A stretch of 64,000 bases of DNA from JBBIRW01 sp037441565. Lineage in GTDB: Bacteria; Desulfobacterota; JBBIRW01. Below are positions 35,111 through 43,904 of the stretch, piece by piece. The notes below the pieces were generated by a model that saw only the letters and a program-made list of their open reading frames with translations, was not told the origin of the DNA and did no database searches. Position 1 is the stretch's first letter, and every line of letters starts with the position of its first letter. A program made the position numbers and the translations under genes. The stretch is from positions 274,273 through 338,272 of the forward strand of contig JBBIRW010000002.1 in the NCBI GenBank assembly GCA_037441565.1, given 5' to 3'.

Positions 35111-36685
35111 ATGGGATCTAACTTTGAAACATCCCAGCTTATAAAAAAGGGCATTATCTTATCAATTGATCCCGGAAATCTTGAACAAATAGGTGAGGTG
35201 AAGGTATCAACTGAGGGTGATATAAAAAAAGCCGTAAAACTTTCAAGGGATGCCTTTCCATTATGGTCGCGGATGGAGCCTTCAGAGAGGGCAAAATATA
35301 TTTCGAAGGCAGGAGAATATATAAGGGATAAAAGCCATGAAATAGCAAGGCTCATTACAAGGGAGAATGGAAAGGTTCTCATCGAATCCTATATATCCGA
35401 TATCATCCCTGTTCTTGAACTCATAGATTTTTATACAGGTCCAGCGATGGAATATCTCTTAAGAGAACCTGTAAAGCTCGGAATATGGTCGTTGCCCTGG
35501 AGAAGGAGTCATATAGAATTTCGACCCCTTGGAATTGTTGCTGTAATCTCACCCTGGAATTATCCACTTTTTCTCCCTGCAAGAGATGTTATAGCTGCGC
35601 TTTTGGCAGGAAACTGTGTAATACTCAAGCCATCAGAAAATACACCTCTTGTTGCTGAAGAATTGAGAAATGCATTAACATATGCGGGAATTCCTGAAGG
35701 TGTTTTTTCCCTCATCCAGGGAGGTGGAGAAACAGGAGAATTGCTTGTGAAATCTGGTGTTGAAAAGATTTCATTCACAGGAAGTGTAGCAACAGGAAAA
35801 CTTATTATGCAAAACGCATCATCATCGCTCACACCTCTTACACTTGAACTCGGAGGAAAAGATCCGATGATTGTCCTTGATGATGCGAATATAAATGGAG
35901 CGGTGCAGGCAGCCATATGGGGTGCATTCACAAACTCGGGACAGACATGTTCATCTGTTGAGAGGCTTTATGTGCACAGGAAGATCGCTAAAGAATTCAT
36001 CGAAATGCTTGTTAAGGAAACTCAGACACTCCGACAGGGATATGGTCTCGATGATGTTGACATTGGAGCGATAACAACAGAACAACAGATACTGAAGGTG
36101 GAGGAGAGCTTAAAGGATGCAGTTAATAAAGGCGCTGAGATAGTTTGCGGAGGAAGGAGAAATCCAGATCTTTTGGGCTATTACTTTTTACCAACAATTA
36201 TTACGGGAGTAAATCACTCCATGAGAATAATGAGAGAGGAGACCTTTGGCCCTGTACTACCTGTTATGTATTTTGATGATGATGAAGAGGCAGTAAGGCT
36301 TTCAAACGACTCCGAATATGCACTCACAGCAAGTATATTTACTGAAAATATAAGAAGGGGAAAAAGACTTGCTTCACTTATCAAAGCAGGCACGGCGATG
36401 ATAAATGACAATGTCTTCACTGCTGCAATTCCACAGGTGCCATGGGGAGGATCCAAGGGAAGTGGATTCGGAAGGGCAGGAAGCCGTTATGGACTCCTTG
36501 AATTTGTCGATATTGTCCACATCCATGTAAATCATACCCCTTCATTTAAAAACATCTGGTGGTATCCATATATCAGGGAAAAACAGGAATTCTTTAAAGC
36601 GATAGTTAGAAACAGGTATACAAGAGGTCTTTCAAAAATTGTAAGCTATCTTCAATTAATAAAAGGCTTTCTGAAATTCACATAA
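35111..36685 (+). CDS. NAD(P)-dependent aldehyde dehydrogenase
   Basis: 524-aa ALDH. Seen: PWNYPLFLPARDVIAALLAG, SFTGSVATGKLIM, catalytic Glu in TLELGGKDP, nucleophile Cys in NSGQTCSSVERLYV, and EETFGPVLPVM. The C-terminal extension (YIREKQEFFKAIVRNRYTRG...) is basic and amphipathic, as in membrane-associated fatty aldehyde dehydrogenases. Co-transcribed with the phosphoesterase. It could oxidise the aldehyde made by the divergent GMC enzyme (inference). ATG start with AAAGGAT nearby. Confidence 0.93.
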   Translation: MGSNFETSQLIKKGIILSIDPGNLEQIGEVKVSTEGDIKKAVKLSRDAFPLWSRMEPSERAKYISKAGEYIRDKSHEIARLITRENGKVLIESYISDIIPVLELIDFYTGPAMEYLLREPVKLGIWSLPWRRSHIEFRPLGIVAVISPWNYPLFLPARDVIAALLAGNCVILKPSENTPLVAEELRNALTYAGIPEGVFSLIQGGGETGELLVKSGVEKISFTGSVATGKLIMQNASSSLTPLTLELGGKDPMIVLDDANINGAVQAAIWGAFTNSGQTCSSVERLYVHRKIAKEFIEMLVKETQTLRQGYGLDDVDIGAITTEQQILKVEESLKDAVNKGAEIVCGGRRNPDLLGYYFLPTIITGVNHSMRIMREETFGPVLPVMYFDDDEEAVRLSNDSEYALTASIFTENIRRGKRLASLIKAGTAMINDNVFTAAIPQVPWGGSKGSGFGRAGSRYGLLEFVDIVHIHVNHTPSFKNIWWYPYIREKQEFFKAIVRNRYTRGLSKIVSYLQLIKGFLKFT

Positions 36686-36712
36686 AAACTAAAAATCTAA
36701 TAGGAGTCAGAG

Positions 36713-37141
36713 ATGGAAGAAACAATTAAAAAATATGCAGAAAGGGTTGGATACAGTGAAGAAGAGACGAAAAAGTTCATTGAAAGCACACATTGCACAA
36801 GGCTTGTAAGCAGACTTGCTGATGCGGCACCACTTTATTCCATAGTAGCAGAGGTTGTCCATTCAAAAAACTGCAGTTCCGAATACAGAGTTGGTGACAG
36901 ATTCGTTATGGATGTTGCAGGAAATCTGATAAGTAAGCTCTGCCCGAAAAGGATATGTGTTTATCTCGCCGGCCAGTTTCAGATTCCTGTTGCACTCATA
37001 AATGAGAGGTTCAGTGAGGGGCTCGAACCCAATGCATTCCACTTCATGCACTATGTGCGCTGTCCAGATGTAGGAGTTCAATGTGCTGGATACGGTGAGG
37101 TAATGGCTGAAATAAAGGTTGTCCCGAGGGAAAAATCGTAA
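36713..37141 (+). CDS. Cysteine-bearing small protein, TIGR04076-like
   Basis: 142-aa soluble protein. The middle resembles the TIGR04076 family: AEVVHSKNCSSEYRVGDRFV followed by SKLCPKRICVYLAG, and a C-terminal VRCPDVGVQCAGYGEVMAE. Conserved cysteines suggest metal or redox binding, but the family has no known function. AGGAG ribosome site nine bases before ATG. It lies between ALDH and aconitase, probably on the same message. Confidence 0.6.
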   Translation: MEETIKKYAERVGYSEEETKKFIESTHCTRLVSRLADAAPLYSIVAEVVHSKNCSSEYRVGDRFVMDVAGNLISKLCPKRICVYLAGQFQIPVALINERFSEGLEPNAFHFMHYVRCPDVGVQCAGYGEVMAEIKVVPREKS

Positions 37142-37206
37142 AGGTTTATTGAATCACACCCTTTTTCATCATATAATTTTAATAGATGAATATTTGAGGG
37201 GGAAAT

Positions 37207-39141
37207 GTGGGAAAAGGTGTAACACAGAAGATCATCGAGTCGCACCTCGTATCGGGACACTTCAAACCTGGTGAACTGAACAAACTCAAGGTGGATCAGG
37301 TCCTCCTACAGGATGCAACAGGAACGATGGCATGTATGGAATTCGAGATGCTTGGTGTGCCAAGGGTCAGGGTCGATTTCGCAATTGTGTATATCGATCA
37401 CAATATGCTTCAGCTTGACTACCGTAATCCTGAAGATCATATATTTCTTAAGGATTTTTCTGCAAAATACGGGATCTACTATTCACGACCTGGAAATGGC
37501 ATATGCCATCAGGTTCATACTGAGAGATTTGCAAAGCCAGGAGCTTTACTTATAGGTGCTGATTCACACACCACAACATCCGGGGCAGTTGGCTGTCTTG
37601 CAATAGGAGTTGGTGGTCTTGATGCGGCAATTGCAATGGCTGGATACCCATTTGAACTGGAAACACAGAAGATCGTAGGCGTTTATCTGACAGGTAAACT
37701 CCAGCCGTGGGTCTCATCCAAAGATATCATCCTTGAGATGTTAAGAAGGCTTACTGTCAAGGGCGGTATAGGTAAGATATATGAATTCACTGGTCCATCT
37801 GTTTCTGATCTCACTGTTACACAGAGGGCAACAATCTGTAACATGATCACTGAACTTGGTGCAACAAGTGCGGTATTTCCATCCGATGAACAGACAAAAA
37901 GATTTCTAAAATGGCAGCAGAGGGAAAAGGATTTTGTGGAGATATTGCCGGATCCTGACGCAAGATATGATGAAGAGATGGTTATAGAACTCGACAGACT
38001 TGAGCCCCTCATTGCAAAACCTCACAGTCCTGATAATGTTGTTCCTGTAAGGGAGGTTGAAGGAACAAAGGTCGTTCAGGTTTGCATTGGATCAAGTGTA
38101 AACTCATGGTATGAAAATATTGCTGTTCCAGCAGAGATTGTCTCAAAAGGTGGTATTCATCATGATGTTGTTATGACTGTTTCTCCTGGATCGAGACAGA
38201 TTCTCAACATGATAACAGAAACAGGTATACTGACAAAGCTTCTCCTTGCAGGTGCAAGGATCCTTGAACCTGCCTGTGGTCCATGTGTGGGAATGGGGCA
38301 GGCTCCCCCTGAAGGCGGTGTTTCTGTAAGGACATTTAACAGGAATTTCAAGGGGAGATCAGGGACGATAAACGATCTTGTATACCTCTGTAGCCCTGAG
38401 GTTGCTGGTGCAACCGCACTTAAAGGAGTAATCACGGACCCAAGGAATCTTGGAGATCCCCCTTCAATAGAGATTCCCGATCCAATTATAGATGACAGTT
38501 TAATAATAAAGCCTGCTGATCCCGATGAGGCATCACGTATCACAATCAGGAGAGGGAAGAATATTGTTCCTCCACCACCCGAGGTTCCACTCCCGGAGGG
38601 TATTGAGGGAAGGGCTCTCATAAAGCTTGGTGATAACATCTCAACAGGTTCTATGGCACCTGATGGTGCAATAGTGATGGCTGACAGATCAAATGTTGGA
38701 GCAATAGCCCAGTATACATTTATGAAGGAGGACAGGGAGTTTCTCAAAAGGGCAATCCAGTGGAAAGGGGGTTTTATAATTGCAGGGCACAACTATGGGC
38801 AGGGATCATCAAGGGAACATGCTGTTCTTGCACCGAAATATCTTGGTGTTAAGGGTGTTCTCGCAAAGAGCTATGCGCGGATACACAGAAGAAACCTTGT
38901 AAATCATGGACTTATACCTTTAATCATAGATGATGAGATATATAATTCCATATCCATAGGCTCACTGATACAGCTTCCAGATATAAGAAGGGAGATTGCG
39001 GAGGGTAGATCAAAGATTACCGTAATCATCGATTCAAAAAGATTTATTGCAAGGCACGATCTAAATTCCACTGAAAGACACGCACTCATTGAGGGTGGAA
39101 TATTAAGTCTTCTAAAAAGATCGAATACTGAGACTTTGTGA
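37207..39141 (+). CDS. acnA: Aconitate hydratase, Aquifex type
   Basis: 644-aa single-chain aconitase interconverting citrate and isocitrate with a [4Fe-4S] cluster. Seen: DHNMLQ, GADSHTTTSGAVG, the cluster cysteines in VVQVCIGSSVNSWYEN and EPACGPCVGMGQAPP, and the swivelling domain with NYGQGSSREHAVLAPKYLG. The length is that of the short archaeal/Aquifex-type enzyme, not AcnA (~890) or AcnB (~865) of E. coli. GTG start preceded by GAGGGGG. Confidence 0.93.
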   Translation: MGKGVTQKIIESHLVSGHFKPGELNKLKVDQVLLQDATGTMACMEFEMLGVPRVRVDFAIVYIDHNMLQLDYRNPEDHIFLKDFSAKYGIYYSRPGNGICHQVHTERFAKPGALLIGADSHTTTSGAVGCLAIGVGGLDAAIAMAGYPFELETQKIVGVYLTGKLQPWVSSKDIILEMLRRLTVKGGIGKIYEFTGPSVSDLTVTQRATICNMITELGATSAVFPSDEQTKRFLKWQQREKDFVEILPDPDARYDEEMVIELDRLEPLIAKPHSPDNVVPVREVEGTKVVQVCIGSSVNSWYENIAVPAEIVSKGGIHHDVVMTVSPGSRQILNMITETGILTKLLLAGARILEPACGPCVGMGQAPPEGGVSVRTFNRNFKGRSGTINDLVYLCSPEVAGATALKGVITDPRNLGDPPSIEIPDPIIDDSLIIKPADPDEASRITIRRGKNIVPPPPEVPLPEGIEGRALIKLGDNISTGSMAPDGAIVMADRSNVGAIAQYTFMKEDREFLKRAIQWKGGFIIAGHNYGQGSSREHAVLAPKYLGVKGVLAKSYARIHRRNLVNHGLIPLIIDDEIYNSISIGSLIQLPDIRREIAEGRSKITVIIDSKRFIARHDLNSTERHALIEGGILSLLKRSNTETL

Positions 39142-39164
39142 AGGGGTAATTCGCTACTTAGATC

Positions 39165-40094
39165 TCATTTCTTCCGTTTCATATCTATTAGTGATAAACA
39201 TTCATAGAGCGTTCTATTCAATGGAACATTGATACCATGCTTTTTTCCCAACTTCACAATAATCCCGTTCAGTGCCTCTATCTCCAGCCTCTTTCCCTCT
39301 TCAATATCATGTAACATGGATGTTTTAACATGCCCGATTCCTTCAGAAAATCTGATCGCCTCATCTATATCACTATCAGTTATTTCAATTCCCTCACATC
39401 CTGCAACCATAGAAACCTCACGCATAACATCCCTTATAAGCCCTCTACAGGATTGTGATTCAATTACTTCCTTTATCGCGCATCCTGTCAGTGCAGTTAC
39501 TGGATTGAATGCTACATTCCACATAAGCTTTTTCCAGAGAGATTTTCTTATATTCGCAGAAATTTCACAGGTAACACCGGCATCTTCAAAGATGGAGCCG
39601 ATCTCCTTTACTCGCTCAGTAATACTTCCATCAAGTTCACCGATGGCGACCCTTCCTGCTGCAGAGTGTTCGATAACACCAGGTTCCAAAAGCTTTGCAC
39701 CTATATACGCAACCCCTCCTATTACCTTCTGCATGCCAACAATCCTTCCTATCTTCTCCTCATTATCAATCCCATTCTGAAGTGATACGATTGCTGTCTT
39801 TTCACCAACTGCTGGTATTATCATTCTCGCCGCATCCTCTGTATCATATGACTTAACGCAGAAAAGGACTAAATCCACAATACCGATTGATTCACAGCTG
39901 GTTACAAATTCTGCATTTATTGAAAAATCACCGTTTATACTCCTCACCCATATACGCCTGTCCTTAAGGAATGAGAGGTAGTTTTCCTTAACCACAAAAA
40001 TAACCCTCTTCCCACTTCTCGCAATGCATGCACCGAAAAAACCACCAACAGCCCCTGCCCCAACAACGAGTATGATTTTTTCGCCTCCGTTCAT
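39165..40094 (-). CDS. panE: 2-dehydropantoate 2-reductase (PanE/ApbA family)
   Basis: 309-aa ketopantoate reductase of pantothenate/CoA synthesis. Seen: VVGAGAVGGFFGACIARSG, VLFCVKSYDT, SLQNGIDNEEKI, LWKKLMWNVAFNPVTALTGC with the catalytic Lys, and the C-terminal TSMLHDIEEGKRLEIEALNG. The full ApbA_C domain is present. It is the second of two minus-strand genes here, after the outer-membrane protein. Family members can act on other 2-keto acids. Confidence 0.88.
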   Translation of the reverse strand: MNGGEKIILVVGAGAVGGFFGACIARSGKRVIFVVKENYLSFLKDRRIWVRSINGDFSINAEFVTSCESIGIVDLVLFCVKSYDTEDAARMIIPAVGEKTAIVSLQNGIDNEEKIGRIVGMQKVIGGVAYIGAKLLEPGVIEHSAAGRVAIGELDGSITERVKEIGSIFEDAGVTCEISANIRKSLWKKLMWNVAFNPVTALTGCAIKEVIESQSCRGLIRDVMREVSMVAGCEGIEITDSDIDEAIRFSEGIGHVKTSMLHDIEEGKRLEIEALNGIIVKLGKKHGINVPLNRTLYECLSLIDMKRKK

Positions 40095-40126
40095 TTTTCA
40101 CTCCCCTTTGTCCTGTATAAGTTTCC

Positions 40127-41140
40127 CTACCATACAATTATAACATCCACCATATGCACCCTTGAACTTCCATAAAAAGGTTCCAGATTATCTATGCCCT
40201 TGTTCATATAAGCATAATTAATCAGTATGTTTTTAAATAGAAAACCTATTCCTGCATTGATGCTTCCATTTGCACTTCCCGCTCTTATTGCCATGTATTT
40301 GTTTATCCACTGTTCAATTCCTGCAGAAAACTGCTTTATCAGAAAATCCTTTCTCCCATCCCTGTTATCGATCTCGCCTATAACATAATCAAATCCAATG
40401 GTTGCACCCTTCCAGGGAAGCCACACAACACCCGCCCTTAAATATTGTGATACAGGGTGATCCTTCGTCTTTATGTAATCCATACCCACAGGATCAAAAA
40501 TCCTCCTTTCGATCCTGTCCCTTCCATATCTGTAAACTGTACCGATAAAGATCTTTTCTAAGCTGTAAAGGATTCCTAAACCTCCATTGAATTCACTTTC
40601 ACTCCTCCCATCTGCAATTATGAAATCACCTGCGAATGGTAAGCTGAACTCAGCAAAGCTCCTGTAAACAGGAATAAATACTGCACCCACGGATAGATTC
40701 TTCCCAATGGGAAGGGCATATTCAAACTGAAGGCTCTCTCCATCGACCCTTGAAAAAAGCCCGCTTTTATCAAGTCCTCTTTCCGATTTAAAATTGAAAT
40801 ATCCCACCCTTCCAGTTCCCCTTCCCAGATCTATAATTACAGTTTCGGAATACATAACAAAATCAGGCCCTTTTTTGAAATCTATGGAGTTGTATAAAGC
40901 ATAAATGGAACCGGATAGATCAAACCTGCTTACTGTTGTGAGTGCTGCAGGATTGAAGCTTGCAGGTGTTGGAATTGCAGCCCAGATCCCACCCATCCCC
41001 GCAAGGCTAACTGAAGGCGGGTAAAGCTTTATGGATGCATTCAGTGCAGATGCGAAATCGGATGCACATGTCTCATGGAGGTTAAAGAAAAGAAAGGCGA
41101 TGAATAAAAATATACCCTCTTTAAGAAAGACCCTCTGCAT
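40127..41140 (-). CDS. Outer-membrane beta-barrel protein (PorV/FadL-like)
   Basis: 337-aa secreted protein: signal peptide to about residue 26 (HETCAS), then SLAGMGGIWAAIPTPASFNPAAL, the start typical of UPF0164/PorV and OmpP1/FadL barrels. The rest alternates polar and hydrophobic residues every second position with aromatic girdles (FIGTVYRYGRDRIERRIF, AGVVWLPWKGATIGFDYVIG) and ends in IVW. No ligand can be assigned. Confidence 0.75.
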   Translation of the reverse strand: MQRVFLKEGIFLFIAFLFFNLHETCASDFASALNASIKLYPPSVSLAGMGGIWAAIPTPASFNPAALTTVSRFDLSGSIYALYNSIDFKKGPDFVMYSETVIIDLGRGTGRVGYFNFKSERGLDKSGLFSRVDGESLQFEYALPIGKNLSVGAVFIPVYRSFAEFSLPFAGDFIIADGRSESEFNGGLGILYSLEKIFIGTVYRYGRDRIERRIFDPVGMDYIKTKDHPVSQYLRAGVVWLPWKGATIGFDYVIGEIDNRDGRKDFLIKQFSAGIEQWINKYMAIRAGSANGSINAGIGFLFKNILINYAYMNKGIDNLEPFYGSSRVHMVDVIIVW

Positions 41141-41214
41141 TCACCCATTCTTCAGGGATCAAACATCAATGAAGCATGACTTTTGATATAAGAGCCGGAT
41201 CCCTTAAAAGGAGA

Positions 41215-41289
41215 TGGTGGGCGATGCAGGATTTGAACCTGCGACTTCCACCGTGTGAAGGTGGCACTCTCCCCCTGAGTTAATCGCCC
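41215..41289 (-). tRNA. tRNA-Val (anticodon CAC)
   Basis: Cloverleaf on the minus strand: acceptor GGGCGAT/ATCGCCC, anticodon stem CCACC/GGTGG around TTCACAC (anticodon CAC, codon GUG), T loop TTCAAAT and an encoded CCA end. About 75 bp downstream of the pit gene on the same strand. Confidence 0.95.
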
Positions 41290-41363
41290 TCGACTTAAAA
41301 AATTTATAACATATTTTGAAAAGATATCAAGGAGATAATCCTGTTCCTTTTTCTCAGGGATCT

Positions 41364-42351
41364 TCACTGAGATATCGCATTTATAAATATATATGAAAGA
41401 TAAGCAACAATACCGGATCCAGGCAGAGTGAATATCCATGCATAGAGGATCTTTTTGCTCACACCCCATCTTACTGCTGAAAGCCTCTGGACAGCCCCCA
41501 CACCAAGAATGGAACCCGTAATAGTATGTGTTGTCGAAACAGGTATACCATAGTGGGCTGTAAACAGAAGGATTGCTGTAGCTGTTGTCTCAGCACAAAA
41601 TCCATGAACAGGCTCAAGTTTAAGCATCCTTACGCCAAGCGTTTTAATAACATTCCATCCACCTGCTGCTGTCCCAAGCCCCATAGCTAATGCACAGATG
41701 AGAATAACCCAGAAAGGGACTTCAACCCTCTGGAGATAACCACCTGATACAAGGGCAAGTGTTATAACACCCATCACCTTCTGAGCATCACTTGTTCCAT
41801 GGCTGAAGGCCATAAACCCTGCTGATACAAGCTGGAGCTTCTTGAAAAGCTTATTTGAAAACCCCCTCGGGACCCGCAAGAAAAGCCATGCGATGAGAAC
41901 CATGAGCATATATCCTACAAAAAGTCCAAATAAAGGGGAAAGAAGCATCGCTTTAAATATGATCTCTATCCCCTTCCACTTCAATATATAAAAACCCCCA
42001 TGTGCAATCGATGCCCCCATTACACCTCCAATAAGGGCATGGGATCCACTTATAGGAAGTCCGAGAATGGTCATAAATGTGTTCCAAAAAATTCCACCAC
42101 AAAGTGCGGCACAGACTGTGAACATGGTTATATGTCCTGGATCAACTATCCCTCCTCCTATCATCTTTGCAACGGCTGTGGAAAAAAAAGGCACCTGCTA
42201 TATTCAGGGTTGCTGCAAATATAACTGCAACATAAGGTTTAAGCACCCTCGTTGAAACAACAGTTGCGATAGCATTTGCTGCATCGTTCCACCCATTTGT
42301 AAAATCAAATATAAGGGCAAGCAAAATAACTAATATAATTATCCAGTCCAT
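41364..42351 (-). pseudogene. pit: Inorganic phosphate transporter Pit, interrupted by a frameshift in a T8 run
   Basis: PiT-family phosphate permease. The N-terminal part (ATG at 42351) reads FDFTNGWNDAANAIATVVST, the family signature, and stops at 42142; the rest (GTAVAK-like STAVAKMIGGGIVDP to the end at 41364, with GLPISGSHALIGGVMGASIA and the C-terminal signature GIPVSTTHTITGS) is one frame away. The shift lies at eight T in the coding strand (42182-42189). With seven T the two parts join as GAFFSTAVAK, giving a normal ~328-aa protein. It may be a sequencing error, a real mutation, or expression by transcriptional slippage. It forms an operon with the DUF47 gene 17 bp upstream. Confidence 0.85.
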
Positions 42352-42368
42352 TCCATCGCCCTTTTACA

Positions 42369-42995
42369 TCACGAGTATTTCAGAATTACACCCTCTATTA
42401 TATTTGCAACATCCTCACATCTATCAACAGCATTTTCAAGGTTTTCATATATCTCTTTCCATTTGATTATCTCCTTCGGATCGACCTCTATTTCAAAAAG
42501 ATTTGCCACTGCCTCTCTCAAATAACAATCAGCTACATTCTCAAGCCTGTTTATCTCGATACAATCCTTAAGCACTTCCTCCGCTTTTCTAAGGTCCCTC
42601 AAAATAAAAACTGCCTTTTCAACAGTAAGCACAGATTTAAGTAAAATATCGCTTAACATAACAGCCTCTTTTGTTCCTTTATCTATCCTGAAAAGCACTA
42701 TTCTTTCAGCAACTGCCTCCATATAATCGAGCACGTCATCAAGCCGTGAAGTAAGGTTATGAATGTCCTCCCTATCAATGGGTGTGACAAATGTTCTGTT
42801 AAGCCTTTCAACTATCCGGTGGGTAATCCTATCTCCATCCTCCTCCACATCCTTTATTTTCTTTGCCATCGACTCAAGGTTCTGGAACGTCTCCATCATT
42901 TCTTTAAGAAGCCTCGCGCCTTCGACCACCTTCTTTACCTGCTCATTGAACATATCAAAAAATCTTTCATCCTTTGGAAAAAGTCTTAATCTCAT
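42369..42995 (-). CDS. DUF47 family PhoU-like regulator of Pit
   Basis: 208-aa all-helical protein of DUF47 (PhoU-like fold). Seen: MRLRLFPKDERFFDMFNEQ, the D/E-rich KKIKDVEEDGDRITHRIVE and TPIDREDIHNLTSRLDDVLD. These helices coordinate metal clusters in relatives. DUF47 genes regularly precede pit, as here, and regulate phosphate uptake. AAAGGAGC before the ATG. Confidence 0.92.
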   Translation of the reverse strand: MRLRLFPKDERFFDMFNEQVKKVVEGARLLKEMMETFQNLESMAKKIKDVEEDGDRITHRIVERLNRTFVTPIDREDIHNLTSRLDDVLDYMEAVAERIVLFRIDKGTKEAVMLSDILLKSVLTVEKAVFILRDLRKAEEVLKDCIEINRLENVADCYLREAVANLFEIEVDPKEIIKWKEIYENLENAVDRCEDVANIIEGVILKYS

Positions 42996-43103
42996 ACCTG
43001 CTCCTTTAAATTTTTTTAACCATTAAATGACCTTATCACAGTATCCTTATCCAAGCAACCTCTTTCTTGACAATTACTCATAAATCTTTCAGGCTATCAC
43101 TCT

Positions 43104-43826
43104 ATGGGAGATCTGAAATTATCCAGTGAAGACTTTACCAATCTCATTGATATCCTTGAATCCATAAGAAAACTCCTACTTACGATTGCAGCCTTTGTTT
43201 TTATCACTTTTACAATTTCCCTTTTCTTCTCGGGAAGGATCATCTACCTCCTTCAGAGGAACTTGAATAAACCCCTTGTATTCTATCATCCATCCGAGGC
43301 ATTCATTGCGTATCTTAAGGTATCACTTCTTTCTTCAATTATCCTTTCCTTTCCCATAATATCATTGGTTGGAGCAAGAATGCTATCAAAGCGACTTTTT
43401 CCAGGCAGGCAGTGGGTCTTCTTTGCCATCACAATTTTTTCAACATTGCTCTTCATCTCTGGACTTTTACTCTGCTACTTTTTTGTGCTTCCTCTCGGGA
43501 TCAACTTTCTTCTCAGCTATGAAACGCAATATCTTAAACCTATGATCTCCGTGGGAAAATATATAAGCTTCTGCTCCACAATGCTCCTTTCATTCGGATT
43601 CATGTTTGAACTACCCCTTGTAAGTCTAATCCTCTCAAGGGCTGGGGTCATAACCTCAAGAACATTGAGTAAATTCAGAAGATGGTCAATTGTGACAATC
43701 TTTATATTTTCAGCAGTAATCACCCCAACTACGGATGCCTATACAATGACGCTTCTTGCTGTGCCGCTTTGCATACTTTATGAAGCAAGTATATGGATTT
43801 CTAAGATATTCGAGAAAAAGTTATAA
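43104..43826 (+). CDS. tatC: Twin-arginine translocase TatC-like protein, divergent
   Basis: 240-aa membrane protein with six helices in the TatC pattern: the Pro-bearing first periplasmic loop (KPLVFYHPSEAFIAYLKVSL), FSFGFMFELP-like helix here as LSFGFMFELPLVSLILSRAG, and SAVITPTTDAYTMTLLAVPL. Two recognition elements of E. coli TatC look lost: the N-terminal HLxELR is NLIDILESIRK here, and the loop Glu (E. coli Glu103) aligns with a PGRQW segment. No tatA or tatB gene is nearby. Either a divergent TatC with unusual cargo, or a paralogue. Confidence 0.82.
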   Translation: MGDLKLSSEDFTNLIDILESIRKLLLTIAAFVFITFTISLFFSGRIIYLLQRNLNKPLVFYHPSEAFIAYLKVSLLSSIILSFPIISLVGARMLSKRLFPGRQWVFFAITIFSTLLFISGLLLCYFFVLPLGINFLLSYETQYLKPMISVGKYISFCSTMLLSFGFMFELPLVSLILSRAGVITSRTLSKFRRWSIVTIFIFSAVITPTTDAYTMTLLAVPLCILYEASIWISKIFEKKL

Positions 43827-43832
43827 TTTTTC

Positions 43833-43862
43833 TTGACTTTATCTATGCGAAAAAGCTATATA
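43833..43862 (+). promoter_or_regulatory. Promoter of hppA
   Basis: TTGACT (43833-43838), an 18-base spacer and TATATA (43857-43862), about 43 bases before the ATG of the pyrophosphatase. AAAGGAGGA lies properly before the start. Confidence 0.6.
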
Positions 43863-43904
43863 AATTTAGTTAATCGAGATTAAATCGGAAAGGAGGATTA
43901 ATAT

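Noticed and set aside
38160..38792. 210-aa minus-strand frame inside aconitase
   Set aside because: It is the antisense of a highly conserved gene with Ser/Pro-rich low-quality composition; no ribosome site.
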